Assembly (NCBI RefSeq): GCF_000373645.1
Contig: NZ_KB892057.1
Span: forward strand, 178,381 to 242,380
Source of the DNA: Streptomyces sp. ATexAB-D23
GTDB taxonomy: Bacteria > Actinomycetota > Actinomycetes > Streptomycetales > Streptomycetaceae
Reading direction: 5' to 3'
DNA length: 64,000 bases
Below, piece after piece: positions 26,850 through 36,204 of this stretch. Each line of letters starts with the position of its first letter. Position 1 is the stretch's first letter. A program made the translations under genes and the position numbers. The notes beneath the pieces were generated by a model that was not told the origin of the DNA, did not search any database, and saw only the letters and a program-made list of their open reading frames with translations.

Positions 26850-29564
26850 GTGGCTGAGACGGCATCGAAGAAGACGGCAGACAACCGACCGCGCCTGCTC
26901 CTGATGGACGGGCACTCCCTGGCGTACCGGGCGTTCTTTGCGCTGCCCGCGGAGAATTTCACGACGGGGGCGGGCCAGCCGACCAACGCGGTGTACGGCT
27001 TCATGTCGATGCTCGCGAACACGTTGCGTGACGAGGCGCCCACGCATTTCGCGGTGGCGTTCGACGTGTCCCGCAAGACGTGGCGGGCGGCGGAGTTCCC
27101 GGAGTACAAGGCGAACCGGTCGAAGACCCCCGACGAGTTCAAGGGGCAGGTCGAGCTGATCGGGGAGCTGCTCGACGCGATGCACGCGGACCGTTTCGCG
27201 GTCGAGGGCTTCGAGGCGGACGATGTCATCGCCACGCTGGCCACGCAGGCGGAGGCGGCCGGCTTCGAGGTGCTGATCGTCACCGGTGACCGCGATTCGT
27301 TCCAGCTGATCACGGACAACGTGACGGTGCTCTACCCGACCAAGGGCGTCTCCGAGCTGACCCGGTTCACACCGGAGAAGGTCGTCGAGAAGTACGGCCT
27401 CACCCCCCGGCAGTATCCGGACTTCGCGGCGCTGCGCGGTGACCCGTCGGACAACCTTCCGGGCATCCCCGGGGTCGGTGAGAAGACGGCCGCCAAGTGG
27501 ATCAACCAGTTCGGTTCGTTCGACGAGCTGGTGGAGCGGGCCGATGAGGTCAAGGGCAAGGCGGGCCAGAATTTCCGCGACCACCTGGACGCGGTGAAGA
27601 TGAACCGCGTGCTGACCGAGATGGTCCGGGACGTGGAGCTGCCGAAGACCCCGGCCGACCTGGAGCGCGCCCCCTACGACCGCACGGCGGTCACCGGCGT
27701 CCTGGACGTGCTGGAGATCCGCAACCCGAGCCTGCGCGAGCGGCTGCTCGCGGTGGACCCGGGCGCGGCCGAGGACGAGGCCCCGGCGCCCGCCGCGGGC
27801 GTCGCGCTGGACGGTGCGGTGCTCGGCGCGGGCGAGCTCGCCCCGTGGCTGGAGGCGCACGGCGCGCAGCCGCTCGGCGTCGCCACGGTGGACACCTGGG
27901 CGCTGGGCATCGGCACGGTCACGGAGATCGCGCTCGCCGCGGCGGACGGGGCGGCGGCCTGGTTCGACCCGGCGCTGCTCGACGAGCCCGACGAGCAGGC
28001 GTTCGCGGCCTGGATCGCGGATCCGGCCCGCCCCAAGGTCATGCACAACGCCAAGAGCGCGATGCGGGTCTTCCCGGAGCACGGCTGGCGGATCGAGGGC
28101 GTCTCGATGGACACCGCGCTCGCCGCCTACCTCGTCAAGCCCGGCCGGCGTTCCTTCGCGCTGGACGCCCTGGCCGTGGAGTACCTGGGCCGGGAGCTGG
28201 CCCCCGCCGCCGCCGCCGCGGACGGGCAGCTGGCCTTCGGAGCCGAGGACCAGGCCGAGGCCGATGCCCTGATGGCGCAGGCCCGCGCCGTCCTGGACCT
28301 GGGCGACGCGTTCACGGAGCGGCTGAAGGAGGTCGGCGCGGCCGAGCTGCTGCACGACATGGAGCTGCCGACGTCGATCCTGCTGGCCCGCCTGGAGCGG
28401 CACGGCATCGCGGCGGACCGGGCGCACCTGGAGGGCATGGAGCAGCAGTTCGCCGGGGCCGTCCAGCAGGCGGTGAAGGAGGCGCACGCGGCGGTGGGCC
28501 GGGAGTTCAACCTCGGCTCGCCCAAGCAGCTCCAGGAGGTCCTGTTCGGTGAGCTGGGCCTGCCGAAGACGAAGAAGACCAAGACCGGTTACACGACGGA
28601 CGCGGACGCGCTGGCCTGGCTGGCCGCCCAGACCGAGCACGAGCTGCCCGTCCTCATGCTGCGCCACCGCGAGCAGGCGAAGCTGCGGGTCACCGTCGAG
28701 GGCCTGGTGAAGTCGATCGCCGCGGACGGCCGCATCCACACCACGTTCAACCAGACCGTGGCGGCGACCGGCCGGCTCTCGTCCACCGACCCCAACCTGC
28801 AGAACATCCCCGTCCGCACGGACGAGGGCCGGGCGATCCGCCGGGGCTTCGTCGTCGGTGAGGGTTTCGAGACGCTGATGACGGCGGACTACAGCCAGAT
28901 CGAACTGCGGGTGATGGCCCACCTCTCCGAGGACGCGGGCCTGATCGAGGCGTTCACCTCCGGCGAGGACCTGCACACCACGGTCGCCTCGCAGGTCTTC
29001 GGCGTCGAGAAGTCGGCGGTCGACCCGGAGATGCGCCGCAAGATCAAGGCCATGAGCTACGGGCTCGCGTACGGCCTCTCCGCGTTCGGCCTCTCCCAGC
29101 AGCTGAACATCGAGGCGGGTGAGGCCCGGGGCCTGATGGACACCTACTTCGAGCGGTTCGGCGGCGTCCGCGACTACCTGCGCCGGGTGGTGGAGGAGGC
29201 CAGGGCCACCGGATACACCGAGACGGTCTTCGGCCGCCGCCGCTATCTGCCGGACCTGAACAGCGACAACCGCCAGCGCCGCGAGACCGCCGAGCGGATG
29301 GCGCTCAACGCCCCGATCCAGGGCACCGCCGCCGACATCGTCAAGGTCGCCATGCTGCATGTCGACCGGGCGCTGACCGGGGCGGAGCTGAAGTCGCGGA
29401 TGCTGCTCCAGGTGCACGACGAAATCGTGCTGGAGATCGCCGCGGGCGAGCGGGAGCAGGTCGAGCGGATCCTGCGCCACGAGATGTCCACGGCGGTGCG
29501 CCTGCGGGCCCCGCTGGACGTGTCGGTAGGCGTCGGCGGCGACTGGGAGTCAGCGGCGCACTGA
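26850..29564 (+). CDS. polA: DNA polymerase I
   Basis: A 904-residue family A DNA polymerase for repair and Okazaki-fragment processing. The N-terminal 5'-3' exonuclease is intact (LLLMDGHSLAYRAFF, GFEADDVIATLA). The middle 3'-5' exonuclease domain has lost the D-x-E metal ligands (VDTWALGIG), so proofreading is probably absent, as in other actinobacteria. The polymerase domain has motif A with D680 (DYSQIELR), motif B (RRKIKAMSYGLAYG) and motif C with D857 (VHDE). GTG start at 26850 with AGGA upstream. The 3' end overlaps the convergent DUF4184 gene by 15 bases. Confidence 0.97.
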   Translation: MAETASKKTADNRPRLLLMDGHSLAYRAFFALPAENFTTGAGQPTNAVYGFMSMLANTLRDEAPTHFAVAFDVSRKTWRAAEFPEYKANRSKTPDEFKGQVELIGELLDAMHADRFAVEGFEADDVIATLATQAEAAGFEVLIVTGDRDSFQLITDNVTVLYPTKGVSELTRFTPEKVVEKYGLTPRQYPDFAALRGDPSDNLPGIPGVGEKTAAKWINQFGSFDELVERADEVKGKAGQNFRDHLDAVKMNRVLTEMVRDVELPKTPADLERAPYDRTAVTGVLDVLEIRNPSLRERLLAVDPGAAEDEAPAPAAGVALDGAVLGAGELAPWLEAHGAQPLGVATVDTWALGIGTVTEIALAAADGAAAWFDPALLDEPDEQAFAAWIADPARPKVMHNAKSAMRVFPEHGWRIEGVSMDTALAAYLVKPGRRSFALDALAVEYLGRELAPAAAAADGQLAFGAEDQAEADALMAQARAVLDLGDAFTERLKEVGAAELLHDMELPTSILLARLERHGIAADRAHLEGMEQQFAGAVQQAVKEAHAAVGREFNLGSPKQLQEVLFGELGLPKTKKTKTGYTTDADALAWLAAQTEHELPVLMLRHREQAKLRVTVEGLVKSIAADGRIHTTFNQTVAATGRLSSTDPNLQNIPVRTDEGRAIRRGFVVGEGFETLMTADYSQIELRVMAHLSEDAGLIEAFTSGEDLHTTVASQVFGVEKSAVDPEMRRKIKAMSYGLAYGLSAFGLSQQLNIEAGEARGLMDTYFERFGGVRDYLRRVVEEARATGYTETVFGRRRYLPDLNSDNRQRRETAERMALNAPIQGTAADIVKVAMLHVDRALTGAELKSRMLLQVHDEIVLEIAAGEREQVERILRHEMSTAVRLRAPLDVSVGVGGDWESAAH

Positions 29565-30443
29565 CCGCGATGTGCCGGGGCCCGCTGAGGCCCCGGCACC
29601 GGCCCCGGGCCGCTTCGGTGGCGGGCCGGGGCGGCGGTGGGCGAGCCGGATCGCCGCCCCGTACAGCAGGAGCCCGGCCGCGAGACCGGCGCCCGCGCCG
29701 AAGCAGGCCGTCGGAATGATGTCCAGCGGGGTGTCGATGTGCCCGAAGTAGGCGTACCAGCGGGCGCACCGGTGGACGATGCCCAGCAGGACGCACAGCC
29801 CGATGCCGGTGAGTGCCCAGCGCCGGGTCCGCCGGTCCAGGACCGGCACGGAGGCGGGCACCGGCCGCTCCCCGGTCCGCCGCAGCGCCGACACCGTGAA
29901 CCAGGCGAGGACCAGCAGGGCGGGCGCCGACGTGCCGTACTGGACGAGGGTGAAGACGGGGAGCCCGCCGACGCTGCCGTCGAGCCCCGGCACCAGCCGT
30001 ACGCCCCAGCGGTCGTGATGGGTGAAGGCGTCCCAGACGACGTGCGTGGCCGAGCCGATGACCGCCGACACGGCGAACCACGCCGCGCCCCGCGGATGAA
30101 GTACGCCGCGCCCGGCGCCCGTTGCGGAGCGGGGCCCGCCCAGACACGCGTACACCCGCCCCCGCGCGCGTTCCGGCAGCAGGGCCACCAGGGGTTCGCG
30201 CAGCAGCAGCCACACGGCGACCGCGAGCCCGGTGATCAGGACGTCCACCGTGACGACGCCCCACGCCGCGTGGGTGACCGCCCCGAACTCCATCGCGCCC
30301 GGGATCGCCGTGTCCGCGAAGTACGTCAGATCGGGGGCGAACGAACCGGCGACCAGGGCCGAGGCGACGAGCGGGCCGCGGCCCGTACCGTCGCGCCGGA
30401 TTCCCGGCAGTACGGCGGCGGCATGGCTGAGAGTGAAGGGCAT
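29550..30443 (-). CDS. DUF4184 family integral membrane protein
   Basis: A 297-residue membrane protein with several hydrophobic helices. It opens with the family signature MPFTLSHAAAVLPG and has further conserved histidine/aspartate stretches (GSATHVVWDAFTHHDRWG) that resemble the metal site of membrane hydrolases such as YdjM. Function unknown. It converges with polA (tail overlap of 15 bases) and is divergent from the transglycosylase gene. ATG at 30443 coincides with the conserved family start. Confidence 0.88.
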   Translation of the reverse strand: MPFTLSHAAAVLPGIRRDGTGRGPLVASALVAGSFAPDLTYFADTAIPGAMEFGAVTHAAWGVVTVDVLITGLAVAVWLLLREPLVALLPERARGRVYACLGGPRSATGAGRGVLHPRGAAWFAVSAVIGSATHVVWDAFTHHDRWGVRLVPGLDGSVGGLPVFTLVQYGTSAPALLVLAWFTVSALRRTGERPVPASVPVLDRRTRRWALTGIGLCVLLGIVHRCARWYAYFGHIDTPLDIIPTACFGAGAGLAAGLLLYGAAIRLAHRRPGPPPKRPGAGAGASAGPGTSRSVRR

Positions 30444-30665
30444 GCGGGCAGTATGCGTGCACCGGGGGGACAGAGAAGGGTGGCCGATCGGGACTGAGCG
30501 GCCGTCATCCGCCCGCCCTCCCGTGGACATCATGTGTGCGGGAAGGTGAGAAAGCGGTAAGAACCGGTCCGTCCGCTGTGTGCGGGCGAGATGAGTTGCC
30601 GTAGGGTCGCCTGAGTCCAGGCGCAGGGGAGCGCCGACAGCGACGACGGGGAGGGCCCACACGTC

Positions 30666-32381
30666 ATGGCAGCGCAATTCGGTCGCCGACTGTACAGAGG
30701 GGCGGCCACCACCGCCGTGGCAGCCGCCGCGGTGGCGGCACTCTCCGCCTCGCAGGCCCCGGGATCTCCGCTGGTCGCGGCGGACGGCGAGCAGCCGGCC
30801 GCCGGGGCGACGACGCCCGGCGCGGGGAGCGGGGACGGCAGCGTCTCCGGCGACTCGCCGTACTACACGGACCTGCCGCCGCTGAACACCCCGGAGAGGA
30901 CGGACACTTCCGCCAATCTGCCGGTGACCGGCAGTGCGGAGTCGGGGATACCGGCCTCCGTCCTGGCGGCCTACAAGAAGGCCGAGCGGACCGTCGCGGG
31001 CACTGACGCGGCCTGCCGGCTGCCGTGGCAGCTGCTCGCCGCGATCGGCAAGGTCGAGTCCGGGCAGGCCCGGGGCGGCAAGGTCGACGCGCAGGGCACC
31101 ACGCTCACGCCGATCCTCGGTCCCGCCCTCAACGGCCAGGGCTTCGCCCTGATCAAGGACACCGACAACGGCGCCTACGACGGGGACCGGGAGCACGACC
31201 GGGCGGTCGGCCCGATGCAGTTCATCCCGTCCACGTGGGAGGTCTGGGGCCAGGACGGCAACGGCGACGGCCGCAAGGACCCGAACAACATCTACGACGC
31301 GGCGCTCGCCGCAGGACGCTACCTCTGCGCCGGCTCCCGCGACCTGTCGACCGCCACGGACCTGGACCGGGCGGTCCTGAGCTACAACCACTCGGACGAG
31401 TACCTGCGTACGGTCCGCTCCTGGTTCGAGTACTACAAGCGGGGCACGCACGAGGTCCCCGACGGCACCGGCGTCCTGCCGTCCGGCCCCACGAGCCGCG
31501 ACCCGGGCTCCGGGAGCAGCCATGTGGGCGGCGGCCCCTCGAAGTCGCCGTCCCCGACGCCCTCTCCGAAGCCGGGCGGCTCCACCAAGCCGCAGACCCC
31601 CTCGGAGCCGAGCCCCGAGCCGTCGGCGCCGGGCGACCTCGGCAAGCCCACGTCGCCCACCCCGACACCGGCCCCCACCCCGTCCGAGACCGTGACCGGG
31701 CTGCGGAACGCCGGTACCGGCGCGCTCACCGCCACGGCGGGCGACCCGTTCGCCGAGCGGATCAAGGTGCGGGCGCACAACGGCCTCGGCGGCGCGGTCG
31801 CCAAGACGTCGGTGACCTTCAAGGTCACCGGCGACACCGACGCCACGTTCGCCGGCGGCGGGAAGACGGCGACCGTCGTCACCGGGACCGACGGCACCGC
31901 CACCGCCCCCGTGCTCGAAGCGGGCGAGAAGACCGGCGGGTTCACCGTGCTCGCCACCGCCACGGGCACCTCGCTGGCGCCCGTCACGTACACGGCGACC
32001 GTCACCGCCCGCCAGGCGGACGCCCTCGCCAGGACCGGCACCGAGGAGCTGACCGCCCTCGCCGGCGAGACGTTCGGGGACATCACGGTCACCGCCGCCT
32101 ACAAGGGCGAGGCGGCCGACCGGGTCGCCGTCACCGCCACCATGATCACCGGCGGGCCGCTGCCGGTCGAGAACGACAAGGGTCCCTACCTCACCGACGA
32201 CAACGGCGACCCCGTCCGCAGCATCGTCCTGACCACGGGCGCCGACGGGAAGCTGACCCTCCCGAAGGTCTACGCCGACGGCCCGGCGGGCACGTACGAG
32301 CTGCGCCTCACCACCGAGGGCGGCGCCGAGCTCGTCATCGAGCTGACCGTCGAGGAGCGCACGGCCTCCGCCGCCTCCTGA
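30666..32381 (+). CDS. secreted lytic transglycosylase with C-terminal Ig-like repeats
   Basis: A 571-residue exported cell-wall enzyme. After a signal peptide and a Ser/Pro/Gly linker, residues of about 105-260 form a transglycosylase domain of the MltB/SLT type. The catalytic glutamate is in LLAAIGKVESGQ, and the VGPMQFIPSTWEVWGQD and DPNNIYDAALAAGRYLC motifs follow. A Pro/Ser linker then leads to two Ig-like (invasin/Big-type) modules beginning NAGTGALTATAGDPF and RTGTEELTALAGETF. It should cut peptidoglycan glycan strands and may bind wall or surface polymers. A TAGGGT -10-like box is at 30602-30607, followed by two small hairpins in the leader. Confidence 0.88.
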   Translation: MAAQFGRRLYRGAATTAVAAAAVAALSASQAPGSPLVAADGEQPAAGATTPGAGSGDGSVSGDSPYYTDLPPLNTPERTDTSANLPVTGSAESGIPASVLAAYKKAERTVAGTDAACRLPWQLLAAIGKVESGQARGGKVDAQGTTLTPILGPALNGQGFALIKDTDNGAYDGDREHDRAVGPMQFIPSTWEVWGQDGNGDGRKDPNNIYDAALAAGRYLCAGSRDLSTATDLDRAVLSYNHSDEYLRTVRSWFEYYKRGTHEVPDGTGVLPSGPTSRDPGSGSSHVGGGPSKSPSPTPSPKPGGSTKPQTPSEPSPEPSAPGDLGKPTSPTPTPAPTPSETVTGLRNAGTGALTATAGDPFAERIKVRAHNGLGGAVAKTSVTFKVTGDTDATFAGGGKTATVVTGTDGTATAPVLEAGEKTGGFTVLATATGTSLAPVTYTATVTARQADALARTGTEELTALAGETFGDITVTAAYKGEAADRVAVTATMITGGPLPVENDKGPYLTDDNGDPVRSIVLTTGADGKLTLPKVYADGPAGTYELRLTTEGGAELVIELTVEERTASAAS

Positions 32382-32393
32382 CCCGTCCGCTCC

Positions 32394-32432
32394 GAACAGC
32401 CCCTCGGCCGCCACCCGGCCGGGGGGCTGTTC
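32394..32432 (+). terminator. terminator after the transglycosylase gene
   Basis: A 17-bp stem (32394-32410 with 32416-32432) with one G-U pair and a five-base loop; arms GAACAGCCCC.../...GGGGCTGTTC. It begins 12 bases after the stop. Confidence 0.85.
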
Positions 32433-32509
32433 GACGTGTTCTCATCTCGCGCCCCGGTTGCTACGGTGCCCCAGCCCTGACGACCCATCAGCTCACCGGG
32501 AGGCCGAGC

Positions 32510-32647
32510 ATGCGCGCCCTCGTCGCCGCCGCCATCGGACTGGCCGCCGCCCTCGCCCTCGTCCTCACCGTCAGCGCGGTGGGGGCCCCGCCGGGCGAGA
32601 CGTCCCCCAAGCCCCTGCTGACCACCGTCCCGGGCCCCAAGAAGTAG
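32510..32647 (+). CDS. SPW_0924-type small membrane peptide
   Basis: A 45-residue peptide with an N-terminal hydrophobic segment (LVAAAIGLAAALALVLTVSA) and a short conserved tail (PGETSPKPLLTTVPGPKK). I recognise it as the small Streptomyces family named SPW_0924. It could be a single-pass membrane peptide or a cleaved secreted peptide. A GGGAGG ribosome site lies 7 bases upstream. It lies 36 bases before the PorA-like gene, on the same strand. Confidence 0.75.
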   Translation: MRALVAAAIGLAAALALVLTVSAVGAPPGETSPKPLLTTVPGPKK

Positions 32648-32683
32648 CCGTCCGCGCCACGCACCGCCGAGGGAGGACACCCC

Positions 32684-33661
32684 ATGCGCCGTCGAGCAGG
32701 CCTCGTACTCCTGGCCTTCGCCGTCTTCTTCGCCGCGCTGTCACCGCTGCTGCGCTGGTACGCCTTCCCGAGGCTCGCGAAGATCCCGCCCAGCCAGTAC
32801 CAGGAGACCGTGCTGGAGGCGAAGCCCGCCACCCTGCTCGACTACAGCACGCTCACCGCCAAGAAGGTCGACAAGATCACCATCGTGCAGACGCTCAAGG
32901 GCAACGTCGAGGAGTCCGAGCGGATCGAACGCACCGCGGGCCGCGACGTCGTCGTCTGGGACGCGCTCTCCTACGTCCAGGGCCCCGACGGCAAGATGGT
33001 CTCCAAGATCCCCGAGCGCTACATCTTCGACGCCCACAGCCAGGACCCCGTCCACGCCACCGGCGAAATGGTCGACGGCGACCCGGTCACCCGCGACGGC
33101 ATCGAGTTCAAGTGGCCCTTCCTCACCGAGAAGCGCGACTACCAGTACTTCGACGCGCAGACCCGCACCAGCTCACCCATCCACTACCGGGGCACCCGCA
33201 CCTTCCATGGGCTGGAGGTCTACTACTTCGAGCAGACCGTCCCGTGGACCGAGGTCCCCATGCCCAAGACCATGCCCATCAAGGGCATCACCCCGCAGCA
33301 GATCGCCAGGACCGGCATGACCCGCTGGTACACCACCAAGCGGATGTTCTGGGTCGACCCCGTCACCGGGGCACCCGTCAACGGCGAGGAGATCCACCGC
33401 GAGGAGATGCGCAACGCCAAGGCCATGGGCATGCCCCAGGACACCGTCACGGTGTTCGCCGGACACGTGAAGATGCGCGAGGACTACGTCGACTCGATCG
33501 TCGACCTGGTCAAGTCCCAGCGGCTGCTGGTCCTGCTGCTGACCTCGTACCTGCCGTGGGGCTTCCTCGCCCTGGCCGCCGTGCTCCTGGCGCTCGCACT
33601 GTGGCTGGAGGCCCGCTCCCGGCGCCCGGTACCGGCACAGGCGCCTCCTACTCCCGCCTGA
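32684..33661 (+). CDS. DUF3068/PorA-family membrane-anchored protein
   Basis: A 325-residue protein with one N-terminal (residues 5-25) and one C-terminal (LLVLLLTSYLPWGFLALAAV) hydrophobic helix flanking a large extracytoplasmic domain. The LLDYSTL and QYFDAQTRTS stretches match DUF3068, a family assigned to PorA-like proteins of actinobacteria. Function in Streptomyces, which has no mycomembrane, is unknown. GGGAGG precedes the ATG. The last 14 bases overlap the convergent hrpB gene. Confidence 0.85.
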   Translation: MRRRAGLVLLAFAVFFAALSPLLRWYAFPRLAKIPPSQYQETVLEAKPATLLDYSTLTAKKVDKITIVQTLKGNVEESERIERTAGRDVVVWDALSYVQGPDGKMVSKIPERYIFDAHSQDPVHATGEMVDGDPVTRDGIEFKWPFLTEKRDYQYFDAQTRTSSPIHYRGTRTFHGLEVYYFEQTVPWTEVPMPKTMPIKGITPQQIARTGMTRWYTTKRMFWVDPVTGAPVNGEEIHREEMRNAKAMGMPQDTVTVFAGHVKMREDYVDSIVDLVKSQRLLVLLLTSYLPWGFLALAAVLLALALWLEARSRRPVPAQAPPTPA

Positions 33662-36155
33662 GCCGCGCCTTGGTGAACCGGGTCGCCTCCACCGTGGTGG
33701 GGTCCTCGGGCCACGGATGCCTCGGATACCGGCCGCGCAGCTCCGCCCGCACCGCCCGGTAGCCCTCGCGCCAGAACGACGCCAGGTCCGCCGTCACCGC
33801 GGCGGGCCGTCCGGCCGGGGAGAGCAGATGCACCAGGACCGGTACGCCGGCCACCCTCGGGGTCTCCTGGAGACCGAACAGCTCCTGGAGCTTCACCGCC
33901 AGCACCGGCTGGTTGCCGCCGTACTCCACCCTGATCCGCGAACCGCTCGGCACCTCGATCCGCTCCGGCGCCAGCTCGTCCAGCCGCACCGCCTCACCCG
34001 TCGACCACGGCAGCAGCCTGCGCAGCGCCTGACCCGCGTCGATCCCGGCCAGGTCCGCCCGGCGCGCGGCCCGCGACAGCTCCGGCTCCAGCCACTGCTC
34101 CGGGCGCTCCAGCAGCGCCTCGTCCGACACGTCCGGCCAGGGCTCGCCCAGCTCCCGGTGGAGGAACGCCAGCCGCTCCCGCAGCTGCCCCGCGTCCCGG
34201 CTCCAGCGCAGCAGACCGGGCCCCTCCCGCCGCAGCCCCTCCACCAGGGCCTCGCGGACCAGCGCCGGACCGGGCCGCTTCAGCGGGCGCGCCGACAGTT
34301 CGACCGCTCCCAGGCGCTCCACCCGGCGGGCCACCACGTCCCGGCCGTCCCAGCGGACCTCCTCGCCCGCGAACCGCAGATGCCCGGCCGCCAGGCGCGC
34401 GGTGTCCTCGTCGATGACGGCCGCGAGGCGCACCCGGGCCGACGCCGCGTGCGCCGGCCGGTCCGCGACCGCGACGGCCAGCCAGGACGCGCTCCGCAGC
34501 CGTGAGCCCTCGCCCAGCTCCGCGCCCGTGCCCGACGCCATCAGGAACGCCCCGTCGCCCCGTGCCCGCGCCACCCGCTCCGGGAACGCCAGGGCCGCCA
34601 CCAGGCCCACCGCCGCATCGTCGGTACCCGGCCCGCCCGGCCCGCCGCCGTCGCCCTTGACCGAGGACGACAGACGCCGCACCTCCTGGCGCCAGCGCGC
34701 CGCGTAACCGTCCTGGCCCCGGCGCGCGGTGCGCAGCGCGGCCGCCAGATCGTCCCCGTACGCCCGCGGCGGCTCCTCGCTGAGCAGCGCCACCACCTCG
34801 GCGGCCCGGCGCCCCCCGGTTTCGGCCGCCCCGTCCAGCAGCGCGCGGGCCAGCCGGGGGTGCAGCCCGAGGCGGGACATGCGCACCCCCCGCTCGGTGA
34901 CCCGCCCGTCCGGGCCCACCGCGCCGACCGCGGCCAGCACCTCGCGCGCGGCGGCCATCGCCCCGTCCGGCGGCGCGTCCAGCAGCGCCAGCCCCGAGGC
35001 GTCCGGGTCGCCCCAGCAGGCCGCCTGGAGGGCGAACGCGGCAAGGTCGGCCACCTTGATCTCCGGGGACGGGAACCGGGCGAGCCGTCCGTCCTCCGCC
35101 TGCTCCCAGCACCGGTAGACCGTCCCGGGCGCCTCGCGTCCCGCCCGGCCCGCGCGCTGGCGGCCCGCAGCCTGCGAGGCCCGTACCGTCGTCAGAGCGC
35201 TCAGGCCCCGGGCGTGGTCGGTGCGCGGCTCCCTGGCCAGCCCGGAGTCGACCACCGTCCGCACCCCCGGCACGGTCAGCGACGACTCCGCGACCGAGGT
35301 CGCCAGCACGACCCGCCGCCCTCCGGACGGTCCGGCCAGCACGGCGTCCTGCACCGCCGCCGGGGCCCGCCCGTGCACCTGGAGCACCTCGGCCCCCACC
35401 CCGGACAGCTGACCGGCCACCCGGCCGATCTCGCCGACCCCCGGCAGGAAGCACAGCACGTCCCCTTCGCGCTCGGCCAGGGCCCGCCGCACCACGGAGG
35501 CGACGTGGCTCAGCAGCGCCGGATCGACCCTCATCCCGTGCGGCGGCCGCACCGGCGCCGCCGGCGGGGCCCACACCACCTCCACCGGGTGCGACACACC
35601 CCGCGCCTCGACCACCGGGGCGTCGCCCAGCAGCCGCGCCCAGCCCTGCGCGTCCGTCGTCGCCGACGCGGCCACCAGCCGCAGATCGGGGCGGATCGCC
35701 TCGCGCACGTCCAGCAGGAACGCGGCCACCGTGTCCGCGTCGAGATGGCGCTCGTGGCACTCGTCGATGATCACCGCGTCCACGCCCGCCAGCTCCTGGT
35801 CGCGTTGCAGCCGCTGGAGCAGGACCCCGGTGGTGACGACCTCCACGACGGTGCCGGGGCCCACCACCCGCTCGCCGCGCACGGTGAAGCCGACCCGCTC
35901 ACCTGCCCGCTCGCCCAGCAGCCAGGCCATGCGCCGGGCCGCCGCGCGGGCGGCGATCCGGCGCGGTTCGGCGACCACGACCCGGCGCACCGGACCGTCC
36001 CCGGTCAGCCCGGCCAGGACGAGCGGGACGAGCGTGGTCTTGCCGGTGCCCGGGGGTGCGCACAGCACCGCGACCCCGCGGTCGTCGAGCAAGCGCCGCA
36101 GCGCGGGCACGGCGGAGCGGACGGGCAGCAGGTCGAGGGCGTCGGTGCGGATCAC
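33648..36155 (-). CDS. hrpB: ATP-dependent helicase HrpB
   Basis: An 835-residue DEAH-box helicase. Walker A is GTGKTT near residue 40, motif II is DECHER, motif III is SAT, and motif VI is QRAGRAGR. The HrpB-specific C-terminal domain follows (ending around PRHPWPEDP). It is presumed to act on RNA; its cellular role is poorly known. GTG start at 36155. Transcribed toward the DUF3068 gene, overlapping it by 14 bases. Confidence 0.94.
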   Translation of the reverse strand: MIRTDALDLLPVRSAVPALRRLLDDRGVAVLCAPPGTGKTTLVPLVLAGLTGDGPVRRVVVAEPRRIAARAAARRMAWLLGERAGERVGFTVRGERVVGPGTVVEVVTTGVLLQRLQRDQELAGVDAVIIDECHERHLDADTVAAFLLDVREAIRPDLRLVAASATTDAQGWARLLGDAPVVEARGVSHPVEVVWAPPAAPVRPPHGMRVDPALLSHVASVVRRALAEREGDVLCFLPGVGEIGRVAGQLSGVGAEVLQVHGRAPAAVQDAVLAGPSGGRRVVLATSVAESSLTVPGVRTVVDSGLAREPRTDHARGLSALTTVRASQAAGRQRAGRAGREAPGTVYRCWEQAEDGRLARFPSPEIKVADLAAFALQAACWGDPDASGLALLDAPPDGAMAAAREVLAAVGAVGPDGRVTERGVRMSRLGLHPRLARALLDGAAETGGRRAAEVVALLSEEPPRAYGDDLAAALRTARRGQDGYAARWRQEVRRLSSSVKGDGGGPGGPGTDDAAVGLVAALAFPERVARARGDGAFLMASGTGAELGEGSRLRSASWLAVAVADRPAHAASARVRLAAVIDEDTARLAAGHLRFAGEEVRWDGRDVVARRVERLGAVELSARPLKRPGPALVREALVEGLRREGPGLLRWSRDAGQLRERLAFLHRELGEPWPDVSDEALLERPEQWLEPELSRAARRADLAGIDAGQALRRLLPWSTGEAVRLDELAPERIEVPSGSRIRVEYGGNQPVLAVKLQELFGLQETPRVAGVPVLVHLLSPAGRPAAVTADLASFWREGYRAVRAELRGRYPRHPWPEDPTTVEATRFTKARLRRE

Positions 36156-36204
36156 GCCCCCAGTCTCGTACGGCCGGCGCCCGCTGTCCGCACCGGCCGG
36201 TCTC

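Noticed and set aside
26718-29480. A very long minus-strand open frame continuing upstream of the molybdopterin oxidoreductase, antisense to polA
   Set aside because: It mirrors the third-position GC pattern of polA, lacks any family resemblance outside the oxidoreductase, and the ATG at 26717 has a good ribosome site and matches the expected protein start.
30590-30665. Possible cyclic-di-AMP (ydaO-type) riboswitch before the lytic transglycosylase, as occurs for some Streptomyces wall hydrolases
   Set aside because: Only two short hairpins and a GGGGAGCGCC segment are present; the leader is far too short and lacks the paired conserved cores of that riboswitch.
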